Origin: Kaistia sp. 32K
GTDB taxonomy: Bacteria > Pseudomonadota > Alphaproteobacteria > Rhizobiales > Kaistiaceae
Assembly: GCF_016629525.1 (NCBI RefSeq)
Contig: NZ_AP024269.1
Span: 3,410,001-3,474,000, forward strand
Length of the DNA stretch: 64,000 nucleotides
Direction: 5' to 3'
The notes under the pieces are model-generated. The model was not told the origin of the DNA and searched no databases. It was given only the letters and a program-made list of their open reading frames with translations. Below, in pieces: positions 12,026 to 21,586 of the stretch (position 1 is its first letter; the number at the start of each line of letters is the position of its first letter). The position numbers were made by a program, and so were the translations under genes.

Positions 12026-12490
12026 CTACTCGATCGGAACCAGCGGCTCGTCCTTGATACGGCGGATGGTGAGGGTGGTGCGCACGCTGGCGACATTGGC
12101 CGCCGCCGTCAGCTCCTCGACGAAGGCCTGGAACGCCTTCAGGGTCGGGGCGACGCATTTCAGGATGAAGTCCGCCTCGCCCGACAGCATGTAGCACTCG
12201 CGCACGATCGACCAGTCGCGCACCCGGGCGCCGAAGGCGGTCAGGTCGGCCTCGGCCTGGCTCGAAAGCCCGATCATGGCGAAGGCGGTGACGTCGTAGC
12301 CGAGCGCGCCCTCGTCGACCAGGGCCCGGTAGCCCTCGATGATGCCGGCTTCCTCGAGCGCCCGCATGCGCCGCAGGCAGGGCGGCGCCGAAATGCCGGC
12401 CCGGCGGGCGAGCTCGACATTGGTGATGCGACCGTCGGCCTGCAATTCCTTCAGGATCTTCCAGTCGATCGCGTCTAGACGGGCTTTCAC
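12026..12490 (-). CDS. Lrp/AsnC-family transcriptional regulator
   Basis: 154 residues from GTG 12490 (KARLDAIDWKILKELQADGR). N-terminal winged helix with the recognition helix ITNVELARRAGISAPPCLRR, then the RAM effector domain with LSGEADFILKCVA. Upstream in-frame ATG codons would add a Cys-rich, family-atypical extension, so the GTG start is preferred. Divergent from trxB, and the Lrp–trxB–LysR order is conserved in Hyphomicrobiales. The effector is probably an amino acid. Confidence 0.92.
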   Translation of the reverse strand: MKARLDAIDWKILKELQADGRITNVELARRAGISAPPCLRRMRALEEAGIIEGYRALVDEGALGYDVTAFAMIGLSSQAEADLTAFGARVRDWSIVRECYMLSGEADFILKCVAPTLKAFQAFVEELTAAANVASVRTTLTIRRIKDEPLVPIE

Positions 12491-12741
12491 TCGGGCCTCA
12501 CGGTCAGGGGCTGAACTCAACTGGGAGCAGGCAGCGCACGATGGACACCGGGTCAGAGCCTGTAACTGGAAAGAAAGCCGGGGATGCTGGTCGGCAATCG
12601 GATATTGGAGTCTGGCCGAATTGCCATGATTCGGAAACAATTGTTCGCGAGAACGCACAGGATCGCATAGCTTCCATCCTTACATGCGCTTCACACATCC
12701 CTCCAGAGTCGCCACCCTTAAAAAGTGCGCGTCTCGACATT

Positions 12742-13725
12742 ATGTCTGGCCCCATCATGCAGCACGCCAAGCTCATCATTGTCGGATCCGGTCCTGCCGG
12801 CTACACCGCCGCCATCTATGCCGCGCGCGCCATGCTGGAACCGATGCTGATCGCCGGTGTCCAGCCGGGCGGCCAGCTCACCATCACCACGGATGTCGAG
12901 AACTATCCGGGCTTCGCCGACGTCATCCAGGGCCCCTGGCTTATGGAGCAGATGCGCGCCCAGGCCGAGCATGTCGGCACCAAGATGGTCTCCGACCACA
13001 TCGTCGAGGCCGACCTGTCGCAGCGCCCCTTCATCCTCAAGGGTGATTCCGGCGAGATCTACGCCGCCGACACGCTGGTGATCGCCACCGGCGCGCAGGC
13101 GAAATGGCTCGGCATCGACAGCGAGCAGAAATTCAAGGGCTTCGGCGTCTCCGCCTGCGCCACCTGCGACGGCTTCTTCTACCGCGACAAGGAAGTCTTC
13201 GTCGTCGGCGGCGGCAACACGGCCGTCGAGGAGGCGCTCTATCTGGCGCACATCGCCAAGAAGGTGACCGTCGTCCATCGCCGCGATCATTTCCGCGCCG
13301 AGCGCATCCTGCAGAACCGCCTGTTCGGCCTCGACAATGTCGAGGTGGTCTGGGACACGGTCGTCGACGAGGTGCTGGGCAAGACCGGCTTCCCGCCTTC
13401 GGTGACGGGCGTGCGGCTGCGCAATGTCGTGACCGGCGCGGTCAGCGAGCGCGAGACGCATGGTGTGTTCGTGGCGATCGGCCACGCGCCGGCGGTCGAG
13501 ATCGTCAAGGGCCAGCTCGACCTGAAGCCTTCCGGCTACATCTGGACGGCGCCCGATTCGACGGCGACCAGCGTTCCCGGCGTGTTCGCGGCGGGCGACG
13601 TCACCGACGAGACGTTCCGGCAGGCCGTCACGGCCGCCGGTCAGGGCTGCATGGCAGCGCTCGAAGCCGAGCGCTGGCTGGCGATCAATCCGGTTGTGAC
13701 CGAGGCCGCAGCCGCAGCCGAATAA
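12742..13725 (+). CDS. trxB: Thioredoxin-disulfide reductase
   Basis: NADPH-dependent flavoenzyme that reduces thioredoxin in the cytoplasm. 327 residues: FAD-binding GSGPAGYTAAIYAAR near the N-terminus, redox pair CATC (Cys139, Cys142) in SACATCDGFFYR, NADPH-binding GGGNTAVEEALYL, and C-terminal FAD site GVFAAGDVTDETFRQAVTAAG. ATG 12757 is an alternative start five codons in; neither has a clear Shine-Dalgarno. It reads divergently from the Lrp gene across a 250-bp control region and is followed by the LsrB-type regulator after 46 bases. Confidence 0.97.
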   Translation: MSGPIMQHAKLIIVGSGPAGYTAAIYAARAMLEPMLIAGVQPGGQLTITTDVENYPGFADVIQGPWLMEQMRAQAEHVGTKMVSDHIVEADLSQRPFILKGDSGEIYAADTLVIATGAQAKWLGIDSEQKFKGFGVSACATCDGFFYRDKEVFVVGGGNTAVEEALYLAHIAKKVTVVHRRDHFRAERILQNRLFGLDNVEVVWDTVVDEVLGKTGFPPSVTGVRLRNVVTGAVSERETHGVFVAIGHAPAVEIVKGQLDLKPSGYIWTAPDSTATSVPGVFAAGDVTDETFRQAVTAAGQGCMAALEAERWLAINPVVTEAAAAAE

Positions 13726-13771
13726 CGAGACTACAAAAAAAGGCTGGTGCTACGGAGGGGGCTGTCCAACC

Positions 13772-14662
13772 ATGGACTGGGACAAACTGAGGATTTTTCA
13801 TGCCGCCGCGCAGGCCGGCTCGTTCACCCACGCCGGCGAGGCGCTGGGCATGAGCCAGTCTGCCGTCAGCCGCCAGGTCGGCGCGCTGGAAAGCGATCTC
13901 GGCGTCCCGCTCTTCCATCGCCATGCCCGCGGACTGATTCTGTCCGAGCAGGGCGAGCTGCTGTACCGCACGTCGCAGGACGTGATGCAGAAGCTCGAGG
14001 GCGTGAAGATCCGGCTGACCGATTCGCGCGAGAAGCCGACCGGCACGCTGCGCATCACCACGACGGTGGCGCTCGGCTCGACCTGGCTGACCCAGCGCAT
14101 CAACGAATTCGTCGACCTGCATCCGGATTTGAACCTGCACCTGATTCTCGACGATCAGGAGCTGGACCTGACCATGCGCCAGGCCGACGTGGCGATCCGC
14201 CTGCGCCAGCCGGTGCAGCCGGACCTGATCCAGCGCCGCCTGTTCACCGCGCACTATCACGTCTACGCGGCGCCCTCCTATGTCGAGCGCTTCGGCAAGC
14301 CGGAGACGCTGGATGACCTCGATCACCACCGCATCGTCACCTTCGGCGTGCCCGTGCCGCCGAACATCCGCGACGTGAACTGGCTCGAGATCGCCGGCCG
14401 CTCGACCGACAATCCGCGCGAGCCGATCGTGCGCATCAACAACATCTACGCCATCAAGGCGGCGGTCGAGCGCGGGACAGGCATCGCCATCCTGCCCGAC
14501 TACATGCTGGAAGAAGGCTCGACGCTGGTGAAGCTGATGCCGGAAGCGCAGGTGCCGAGCTTCCCGACCTATTTCTGCTACCCTTCCGAGCTCAAGAATT
14601 CCGCCCGCGTGACCGCTTTCCGCGATTTCATGCTCGCCAAGGCGCAGAACTGGCAGTTCTGA
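13772..14662 (+). CDS. lsrB: LysR-family regulator, LsrB/VtlR type
   Basis: 296 residues. Winged helix at residues 1–60 (MDWDKLRIFHAAAQAGSFTH, then MSQSAVSRQVGALE) and a periplasmic-binding-like effector domain. Identity as LsrB/VtlR rests on position, directly after trxB and the Lrp gene as in Sinorhizobium, Agrobacterium and Brucella; those orthologues affect redox balance, envelope and host interaction, and VtlR activates the AbcR2 small RNA. GGAGG lies before ATG. The next feature downstream here is an AbcR-like RNA, which fits that regulatory link. Confidence 0.88.
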   Translation: MDWDKLRIFHAAAQAGSFTHAGEALGMSQSAVSRQVGALESDLGVPLFHRHARGLILSEQGELLYRTSQDVMQKLEGVKIRLTDSREKPTGTLRITTTVALGSTWLTQRINEFVDLHPDLNLHLILDDQELDLTMRQADVAIRLRQPVQPDLIQRRLFTAHYHVYAAPSYVERFGKPETLDDLDHHRIVTFGVPVPPNIRDVNWLEIAGRSTDNPREPIVRINNIYAIKAAVERGTGIAILPDYMLEEGSTLVKLMPEAQVPSFPTYFCYPSELKNSARVTAFRDFMLAKAQNWQF

Positions 14663-14765
14663 TCGCGCCGTGCCGCGATACAAGGCACAGGAATGTGACA
14701 TGATCGACCGCTGCATCCCGGCGGTTTCGGTACCATTCCAGAATCATGGCAAATCCAGAAAATTC

Positions 14766-14785
14766 ATTCCCGGATTTCCGGGAAT
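14766..14785. promoter_or_regulatory. Perfect palindrome between lsrB and the small RNA
   Basis: Arms ATTCCCGGA (14766–14774) and TCCGGGAAT (14777–14785) are separated by TT. The right arm is part of GGGAATGTGAC, and a second GGAATGTGAC lies at about 14691. There is no T-tract, so an operator or a weak terminator of lsrB are both possible. Confidence 0.45.
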
Positions 14786-14873
14786 GTGACGCCAAATTCA
14801 GAGCAATTCCGAGCCATGCGAAATCCTGATTGCGTCATATCAAATTTGCATAGCAGAAATGCACCCCTGCCGG

Positions 14874-14902
14874 TTGATTGGGCAGCCTGACCAATCCATA
14901 TA
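14874..14902 (+). promoter_or_regulatory. Sigma-70-type promoter of the AbcR-like RNA
   Basis: TTGATT at 14874–14879 and CATATA at 14897–14902 are separated by 17 bases, the optimal spacing. Transcription would begin near 14908, exactly at the first stem of the predicted RNA. Confidence 0.6.
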
Positions 14903-14907
14903 CGTAA

Positions 14908-15056
14908 TCAGTTGATGCGTTGGGCCTCTCGCTCCCTCCTCCCTGCGATGGGTTCGACCTCAGCTGTTCCCCTCTGGAAGGTGTTTGCTGCGCATTTCCC
15001 TGCCGCAGCAACAAAGACTTAGCCGGGCCTCGCAAGAGTGCCCGGCCTTTTCTTTT
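14908..15056 (+). ncRNA. Putative AbcR (alpha-r15)-type trans-acting small RNA
   Basis: About 149 nucleotides with three predicted hairpins. The first is closed by CAGTTGA (14909–14915) pairing with TCAGCTG (14960–14966) and exposes CTCCCTCCTCCC, an anti-Shine-Dalgarno-like stretch. The second is a perfect 8-bp stem TTGCTGCG/CGCAGCAA (14985–15011) with CATTTCCCTGC in the loop. The third is a terminator, GCCGGGC/GCCCGGC (15022–15046), followed by CTTTTCTTTT. A second pyrimidine run, TTCCCCTCT, links the first two. AbcR RNAs of rhizobia and Brucella silence ABC-transporter mRNAs through such motifs with Hfq, and lie near lsrB/vtlR. Family assignment is inferred from synteny and architecture, not alignment. 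Confidence 0.6.
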
Positions 15057-15113
15057 GTAAAGCATTTTACCAACGGCGACGCCGACGCGGCTCTGCTTAA
15101 AAAACAGGCGTGC

Positions 15114-16070
15114 CTACATGAAGAGCGGCTGGCTCTCCATCCCCTTGTACAGCCCGGCGACGAACTCTCCGTAGCCATTGTAGATCCGAGTCGGGATGCG
15201 CTCGCGGGTGCCGATGACGGTCTCGGACGCCTGGCTCCAGCGCGGATGCGGCACGTCCGGGTTCACATTCGCCCAGAAGCCGTATTCGGACGCCTGCAGC
15301 TGCTGCCAGAAATTCGCCGGCTGCTCCTCGACGAAGCTCACCTTGACGATCGACTTGATCGATTTGAAACCGTATTTCCACGGCGTGTGCAGGCGGATCG
15401 GCGCGCCCATCTGCTTCAAGAGCGGCTTGCCGTAGACGCCGGTCACCATGAAGGCGAGCTCGTTGTTGGCCTCGGCCATGGAGAGCCCCTCGACATAGGG
15501 CCAGGGGTAGAAGGGCTGGTTCTGGCCCGGCGCCATGGCCGGATCGAGGAACGTCTCCATGCGGATGTATTTCGCGCCCGAGAGCGGCTTCGCATAGGCG
15601 ACGAGATCGGCGAGCGGAAAGCCCGTCCACGGCACCGTCATCGACCAGGCCTCGACGCAGCGATGGCGATAGACCCGCTCCTCGAGCTTCATCGCCTTCA
15701 GGAGACCGTCGATGTCGACCGTCTTCTCCTTCTCGACCAGGCCGCCGAACTGGATCGTCCAGGGCCGCACCTTCAGTGCCTGGGCCGCGTCCGCGAGCTC
15801 CTTGTCGGTGCTGTATTCGTAGAAGTTGTTGTAGTGGGCGTTGATCTCTTCCGGCGTGATGTCGCGCTCGATCGTGTAGCGCGGATTGCGCTTGGCGGGA
15901 TAAAGCCCTGAACTCGGATCCTCGTCGGCGGCGCGCGCGAAACGCGGCAGGGCGGCGGCCGCCAGCCCGAGCCCGCTGGCGGCGAGAATCTCGCGGCGAT
16001 TGAGAAACACCGCCTCCGGGGTGGCGCTGCTTTCAGGTATCTCCCAGCCACGTTTGCGGCGAATGAGCAT
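15114..16070 (-). CDS. msrP: Protein-methionine-sulfoxide reductase catalytic subunit MsrP (YedY)
   Basis: Periplasmic molybdoenzyme that repairs oxidised methionines. 318 residues from ATG 16070 (GGAG six bases upstream). Twin-arginine signal with NRREILAASG (Arg25, Arg26) and a hydrophobic stretch ending LPRFARAA. The molybdenum-ligating cysteine is Cys138 in YRHRCVEAWSM; further SUOX-like motifs are KYIRMETFLDP and HTPWKYGFKSIKS. Its usual haem partner MsrQ is not adjacent; the electron donor must be encoded elsewhere. The gene converges on the AbcR-like RNA. Confidence 0.95.
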   Translation of the reverse strand: MLIRRKRGWEIPESSATPEAVFLNRREILAASGLGLAAAALPRFARAADEDPSSGLYPAKRNPRYTIERDITPEEINAHYNNFYEYSTDKELADAAQALKVRPWTIQFGGLVEKEKTVDIDGLLKAMKLEERVYRHRCVEAWSMTVPWTGFPLADLVAYAKPLSGAKYIRMETFLDPAMAPGQNQPFYPWPYVEGLSMAEANNELAFMVTGVYGKPLLKQMGAPIRLHTPWKYGFKSIKSIVKVSFVEEQPANFWQQLQASEYGFWANVNPDVPHPRWSQASETVIGTRERIPTRIYNGYGEFVAGLYKGMESQPLFM

Positions 16071-16166
16071 GGTCGTCTCCATTCCGGTATCGAGCCCTGT
16101 CGGCAAATACGTAGGACCGGAGCAAAAGGGTTCAAAATCAATTCGCCGCGTTCGATCGGCTGCCTT

Positions 16167-16230
16167 GGCTCCCGCTTGCCCTCCCCTTGCCTCCCCTTGC
16201 CTCCCCCTGGGCTCCCCTTCGGCTCCCCGC
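16167..16230. repeat. CTCCCC-type short tandem repeat upstream of aatA
   Basis: Roughly six degenerate units of about 10 bases (CTCCCCTTGC exact at 16181 and 16191, then CTCCCCCTGG, GCTCCCCTTC, GGCTCCCCGC). The tract lies in the 269-bp gap between msrP and aatA, which holds no other visible element. Similar CCCCTTGC runs occur near 10320–10350. Confidence 0.7.
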
Positions 16231-16291
16231 CCGCCCGATGCTCGCTCCGACGGCGCCATCGACCCTTGCCATCATGCGCCCCGCAGACTAG

Positions 16292-17542
<1,251 letters not shown>

Positions 17543-17625
17543 GACAAACATGACGGGCGGCCGCCTCGCGGCGGTCGCCTCCCTTGCGCGACTGAAGCCG
17601 AAACTCGTCCACCGGAGACAATCCC

Positions 17626-18036
17626 ATGCTGACGCTTGACCACGTCTCGATCACGGTGACGGACCTCGATCGCTCGACGCGCTTCTACGAGGAGCTGTTC
17701 GGGCTCAAGAGCGTGCCCCGCCCGGCCTTCACCATTCCCGGCACCTGGCTCGCCTGCGGATCGCTGCAGGTCCATCTCGTGCTCAATCCGGAAGGCACCT
17801 TCCGCACCCGTCCCGGCATCGACAATGGCGACGTCCATTTCGCCTTCCGGACGGACGATTTCGACGGCATCCTGGCGCACCTCACCGAGCGCGGCTTCGA
17901 CGAGCACGCCCCGGCCGACGCGGCCAACTACCTCTACGTGCTGCGCAGCGGGCGCGCGGGCTATCCGCAGCTTTATCTCCTCGATCCCGACCGCAACATC
18001 ATCGAGATCAACGGCGCGCCGCTTCGTCCGGCGTAA
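17626..18036 (+). CDS. VOC-superfamily (glyoxalase/bleomycin resistance fold) protein
   Basis: 136 residues, one VOC unit made of two beta-alpha-beta-beta-beta modules. Likely metal ligands are His6 (LDHVSITVTDLDRS), the His of DVHFAFRTDDF and the Glu of NIIEINGAP. The DPDRNIIEI ending is typical of glyoxalase/fosfomycin-resistance-like proteins. Substrate unknown. GGAGA precedes ATG. It lies between aatA and cls on the same strand and may be its own unit. Confidence 0.88.
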   Translation: MLTLDHVSITVTDLDRSTRFYEELFGLKSVPRPAFTIPGTWLACGSLQVHLVLNPEGTFRTRPGIDNGDVHFAFRTDDFDGILAHLTERGFDEHAPADAANYLYVLRSGRAGYPQLYLLDPDRNIIEINGAPLRPA

Positions 18037-18096
18037 GCGGCGCTTTGATCCTTGCCCGACATCGACTATTGACGCTTAAGGTCGAGGGGACGGGCA

Positions 18097-19539
18097 ATGA
18101 TGGCTAGCCAACTGGCACTACTGTTTTCGCTGCTGCACATCGTCCTGGCCGGGGCGGTGACGGTGCACGCCCTTTTGACCCGGCTGAACCCGCAATCGAC
18201 GATTGCGTGGATCGGCCTCGCCTGGCTGTCGCCCTATGTCGGGCCGCTGCTCTACCTGATGTTCGGCGTCAACCGCGTCCGCCGCAAGGCGATCAAGATG
18301 TCGGACGCCGGCGAGGACGTCGAGCCGCCGGAATCGCGATTCGTGCTGTCGCCCGCCGACGTCGCGCATGGCGACGACGAGCATCTGGAACCGCTGGCGA
18401 AATTCGGCCTCCGGATCACCGGGCGGCCGCTCTTGGCCGGCAACTCCATCACGCCGCTCGTCGATGGCGACGTCGCCTATCCCGAGATGGTGCGGGCGAT
18501 CGACGCGGCGCAGGCGAGCGTCGGCATCTCCGGCTACATCTTCCATGACGATAGCGGCGGCGCGCCGATCATCGACGCGCTGATCGCGGCGCATGGGCGC
18601 GGCGTGGAAGTGCGCGTGCTGCTCGACGGCATCGGCGGCGGCTACCTGAAGAACCTCGCCTATCAGCGCCTGCTGACGGCGGGCGTGCCGGTCGCGCGCT
18701 TCCTGCACGAGGTCGCGCCCTGGAAGATGTCGTTCATCAACCTCCGGAACCACAAGAAGGTCATGGTGACGGATGGCTGCCACGGCTTCACCGGTGGCAT
18801 GAACATCAGCGGCGGCAACCTCTTCCGCAAGATCAAGACCCCGATCGACCGCGCCGTCCAGGACGTGCATTTCCGCGTCGAGGGGCCGGTCGTCTCCCAT
18901 CTCATGGAAACCTTCGCCGAGGACTGGGACTTCACCACCGGCGAGCTGCTGAAGGGTCCGAACTGGTTCCCGGCGATCGGGGCCGCCGGCTCGATCCCGG
19001 CCCGCGGCATCGCCAGCGGGCCGGACGAGGACAATGAGAAGCTGATGTGGACGATGGCGGCGGCGATCGGACGCGCCGAGCGGCGGATCCGCATCGTCAC
19101 GCCCTATTTCCTGCCCGACGACCGCATCACCTCGCAGCTCGCCCTCGCCGCGCTGCGCGGCGTTTCGGTCGAACTGCTGATTCCCGGCCGCTCCGACCAG
19201 CGCTACATGGACTGGGCGATGAACGGCTCGCTCTCGCCGCTGATCCGCTCCGGCGTGCAGATACGTCGGGCGCAGCCCCCGTTCGATCACTCCAAGCTGA
19301 TGACGGTCGACGACGCCTGGGTGCTGTTCGGCAGCGCCAACTGGGACGCGCGTAGCCTGCGGCTGAACTTCGAGTTCAACGTCGAGGCCTATCAGGACAC
19401 CTTCGCCACCAAGATCAACGCGCTCATCGACGCCAAGACGGTCGATGCGCGGCTGGTGACCGTGGCGGAGCTGCGCAACCGCCCGCTGCCGGCGAGATTG
19501 CGCGACGCGGCGGTGCGGCTGCTGACGCCCTATCTCTGA
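18097..19539 (+). CDS. cls: Cardiolipin synthase (phospholipase D family)
   Basis: Condenses two phosphatidylglycerols into cardiolipin at the inner membrane. 480 residues: two N-terminal membrane helices with the PLDc_N motif (STIAWIGLAWLSPYVGPLLY), then two HKD catalytic motifs, the first starting at His219 (HKKVMVTDG, then FTGGMNIS) and the second at His398 (HSKLMTVDDAWVLFGSANWD). Length and layout match bacterial ClsA. The gene starts with tandem ATGs; the first is preceded by GAGGGGA. Confidence 0.93.
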   Translation: MMASQLALLFSLLHIVLAGAVTVHALLTRLNPQSTIAWIGLAWLSPYVGPLLYLMFGVNRVRRKAIKMSDAGEDVEPPESRFVLSPADVAHGDDEHLEPLAKFGLRITGRPLLAGNSITPLVDGDVAYPEMVRAIDAAQASVGISGYIFHDDSGGAPIIDALIAAHGRGVEVRVLLDGIGGGYLKNLAYQRLLTAGVPVARFLHEVAPWKMSFINLRNHKKVMVTDGCHGFTGGMNISGGNLFRKIKTPIDRAVQDVHFRVEGPVVSHLMETFAEDWDFTTGELLKGPNWFPAIGAAGSIPARGIASGPDEDNEKLMWTMAAAIGRAERRIRIVTPYFLPDDRITSQLALAALRGVSVELLIPGRSDQRYMDWAMNGSLSPLIRSGVQIRRAQPPFDHSKLMTVDDAWVLFGSANWDARSLRLNFEFNVEAYQDTFATKINALIDAKTVDARLVTVAELRNRPLPARLRDAAVRLLTPYL

Positions 19540-19544
19540 CCTCG

Positions 19545-19604
19545 AAGCGTTTTCAAGCGAAGTGGGTCCGGTTCGCGTCAGGAAAACGCGACCAAACAAA
19601 TAGC
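19545..19604. repeat. Intergenic repeat, GCGTTTTC family, copy 1
   Basis: GCGTTTTC (19547–19554) and GAAAACGC (19582–19589) bracket AAGCGAAGTGG and CCGGTTCGCG. This is the short palindromic unit widespread in Hyphomicrobiales intergenic DNA. It lies between the convergent cls and CorA genes. Copies 2 and 3 are at 63681 and (degenerate) 32724. Confidence 0.85.
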
Positions 19605-19614
19605 TACGGCGGCG

Positions 19615-20589
19615 TCAGAGCCAGCCGCGCCGCTTGAAATAGAGGAAGGGAACGAGCGCCGAGATCGCCATGATCGCGAGCGCCAGCGGATAGCCATAAC
19701 CCCAGCCGAGCTCCGGCATGTCCTTGAAGTTCATGCCGTAGATCGTGCCGATCAGCGTCGGCGGCATCAGGATGGTCGAGGCGACGGTGAGCACGCTCAC
19801 CACCTGGTTCTGCTGGTTGGCGACGAGGCCGAGCGTCGCGTCGAGCAGGAAGGTGATCTTGTTCAGCACGAAATTGACGTGGTCCTCGAGCGAGCGCACG
19901 TCGCGCAGCGCCAGCTTGAGGCGCGCGCCATTGCCGTTCTTCAGCGCCTGATCGGGCAGCATGGCGGCGGCGTACTGGGCAAGGCGCTCCAGCGAGGCCA
20001 GACTTTCGCGCGCCTTCGAGGCGAGATCGCCCTGCGTGCCGATCGCGCCGATGAGCACCGCCAGCCGCTTGGAGCGCAGGCGCTCGCTGGGCTTGCGCGT
20101 AAAAATCTCGCTGTTGATGCGGTCGACATGCTGGGCGATGTGCTCGAGCACGTCGGCGGTGCGGGCGATGAACGCTTCGAGCAGCCCGTTGAAAATGCCG
20201 ACCACCGTGCCGCAGCCGCTCTCCGGCTTGGGCGCCACGGCGAGGAACTGGCGGAAGGCCTTCATCTCCTCGTAGCGCAGCGTGACGATCTTCGACTTCG
20301 AGACGGCGAAGGTGAACGGCGTCAGCACCGGATGACCGACGTCGAGGCCGGCGAGCACGCTGGCCGTCATGAACACCACGCCGTTCTCGACATAGAAGCG
20401 GCTGGAGAACTCGATCTCCTGCGATTCTTCCCGCGTCGGCACCAGCGCGCCGAGGAAAGCCTCGGCGGCATGCTCTTCGTCCGCTGTCGGAACATAGAGA
20501 TCGATCCATCCCGCCGTCGCGGCGAAATCGGTCTCGGCGGGGGGAAGAACGGTGGGCCCGGTGGCGGTGACCGCGTAGGCTGTCAGCAT
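19615..20589 (-). CDS. CorA-family divalent metal ion transporter
   Basis: 324 residues from ATG 20589, with GGAG seven bases upstream; a longer frame exists but lacks a ribosome site. A cytoplasmic N-terminal domain and long helices (residues about 130–260) are followed by two C-terminal membrane helices separated by the selectivity motif YGMN in LIGTIYGMNFKDMPELGWGYG. The expected substrate is Mg2+ (or Co2+/Ni2+) imported as a pentamer. No neighbouring regulator. Confidence 0.92.
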   Translation of the reverse strand: MLTAYAVTATGPTVLPPAETDFAATAGWIDLYVPTADEEHAAEAFLGALVPTREESQEIEFSSRFYVENGVVFMTASVLAGLDVGHPVLTPFTFAVSKSKIVTLRYEEMKAFRQFLAVAPKPESGCGTVVGIFNGLLEAFIARTADVLEHIAQHVDRINSEIFTRKPSERLRSKRLAVLIGAIGTQGDLASKARESLASLERLAQYAAAMLPDQALKNGNGARLKLALRDVRSLEDHVNFVLNKITFLLDATLGLVANQQNQVVSVLTVASTILMPPTLIGTIYGMNFKDMPELGWGYGYPLALAIMAISALVPFLYFKRRGWL

Positions 20590-20840
20590 CAGCAACTCCA
20601 GGGCGTTAACCGAACGGCAAGACAAGTGACACGGGACACTTGCCCAACCGCATTTGGTTTGTCATGACGAGTGCAGTGCACTTCGGTGGATCGAATAGCC
20701 GGGAGAGTCGTTATCATGGCCAGTATCTGGTCGCCACCAGGGTTGGCCGCCATATATTCCGGTTGCCACTGAAGTAGCCCCCCGGACGGCGTCTGGCAGC
20801 GGTGACGCTGCTCGGCGTAACATGAAAGGAACAATTCATT

Positions 20841-21359
20841 ATGTCCAAGTTTGTTTCCATCAAGCGCGTTGCGGCAGCTGTGGCGATGACCCTCGCCGGT
20901 CTCGGCGTCGCCAAGGCCGCCGACCTGACCACGGCGCCGGTTTACGAAGACGGCCGCAACGGCGTCCGCATCGGCACGCTCACCTGCGACATCAATTCCG
21001 GCCTCGGCTACATCATCGGCTCGGCCAAGGAAGTCGCCTGCACCTTCGCTCCGTATGGCGGCGGCTCCGAGCAGTATATCGGCAACATCAAGAAGCTCGG
21101 CGTCGACCTCGGCTGGACCAAGCAGGGTCGCCTGGTCTGGGCCGTGTTCGCGCCGACGGCCGGCTATCACCGCGGCTCGCTCGGCGGCCTCTATCTCGGC
21201 GCGACGGCGGAAGCGACCGTTGTCGGCGGCGTCGGCGCCAACGTCCTGTTCGGCGGCACCCGCGGCTCGATCGCCCTGCAGCCGATCAGCGTGACCGGCC
21301 AGGTCGGCCTCAACGTCGCCGCCGGCGGCGCGGCCCTGCTGCTCGACCCGGTCAACTAA
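20841..21359 (+). CDS. Secreted DUF992-family protein
   Basis: 172 residues with a signal peptide (SIKRVAAAVAMTLAGLGVAKA, cleavage after AKA). The mature part has the DUF992 pattern RIGTLTCDINSGLGYIIGS, VACTFAP, YIGNIKKLGVDLGWT, a Gly/Ala-rich segment with GGLYLGATAEATVVGGVGAN, and ends in ALLLDPVN. The family is nearly confined to Hyphomicrobiales and is presumed periplasmic or outer-membrane associated; function unknown. A strong hairpin terminates the gene. Confidence 0.93.
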   Translation: MSKFVSIKRVAAAVAMTLAGLGVAKAADLTTAPVYEDGRNGVRIGTLTCDINSGLGYIIGSAKEVACTFAPYGGGSEQYIGNIKKLGVDLGWTKQGRLVWAVFAPTAGYHRGSLGGLYLGATAEATVVGGVGANVLFGGTRGSIALQPISVTGQVGLNVAAGGAALLLDPVN

Positions 21360-21424
21360 GACCAACACCGGTCCCGCCGCCCTAGCGGGCGGGATCGCTC
21401 GGATTTTCATCCCCCGGGATGACG

Positions 21425-21453
21425 AGGCCCGCGCCGACCGGCGCGGGCCTTTC
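21425..21453 (+). terminator. Terminator after the DUF992 gene
   Basis: Perfect 11-bp stem AGGCCCGCGCC (21425–21435) with 21440–21450, GACC loop, then TTCGCATTT. A shorter GC hairpin (21373–21393) precedes it. Confidence 0.75.
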
Positions 21454-21586
21454 GCATTTCCGCTTCCCCGCCTTGCCACATCCGCCTTTCCCTGAGACGA
21501 TCGACGGGCGGGCCGGATCTCTGGCTCCGGTTCACGCATCCAAGACATGAGAATGATCAAAGAACATTTCATGAACGGAGGAAGCG

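Noticed and set aside
14880..15060. 6S RNA or signal-recognition-particle RNA as identity of the RNA candidate
   Set aside because: Neither the long 6S central bubble nor the GGAA-tetraloop core of SRP RNA is visible; the three-hairpin layout with anti-Shine-Dalgarno runs and the synteny fit AbcR better.
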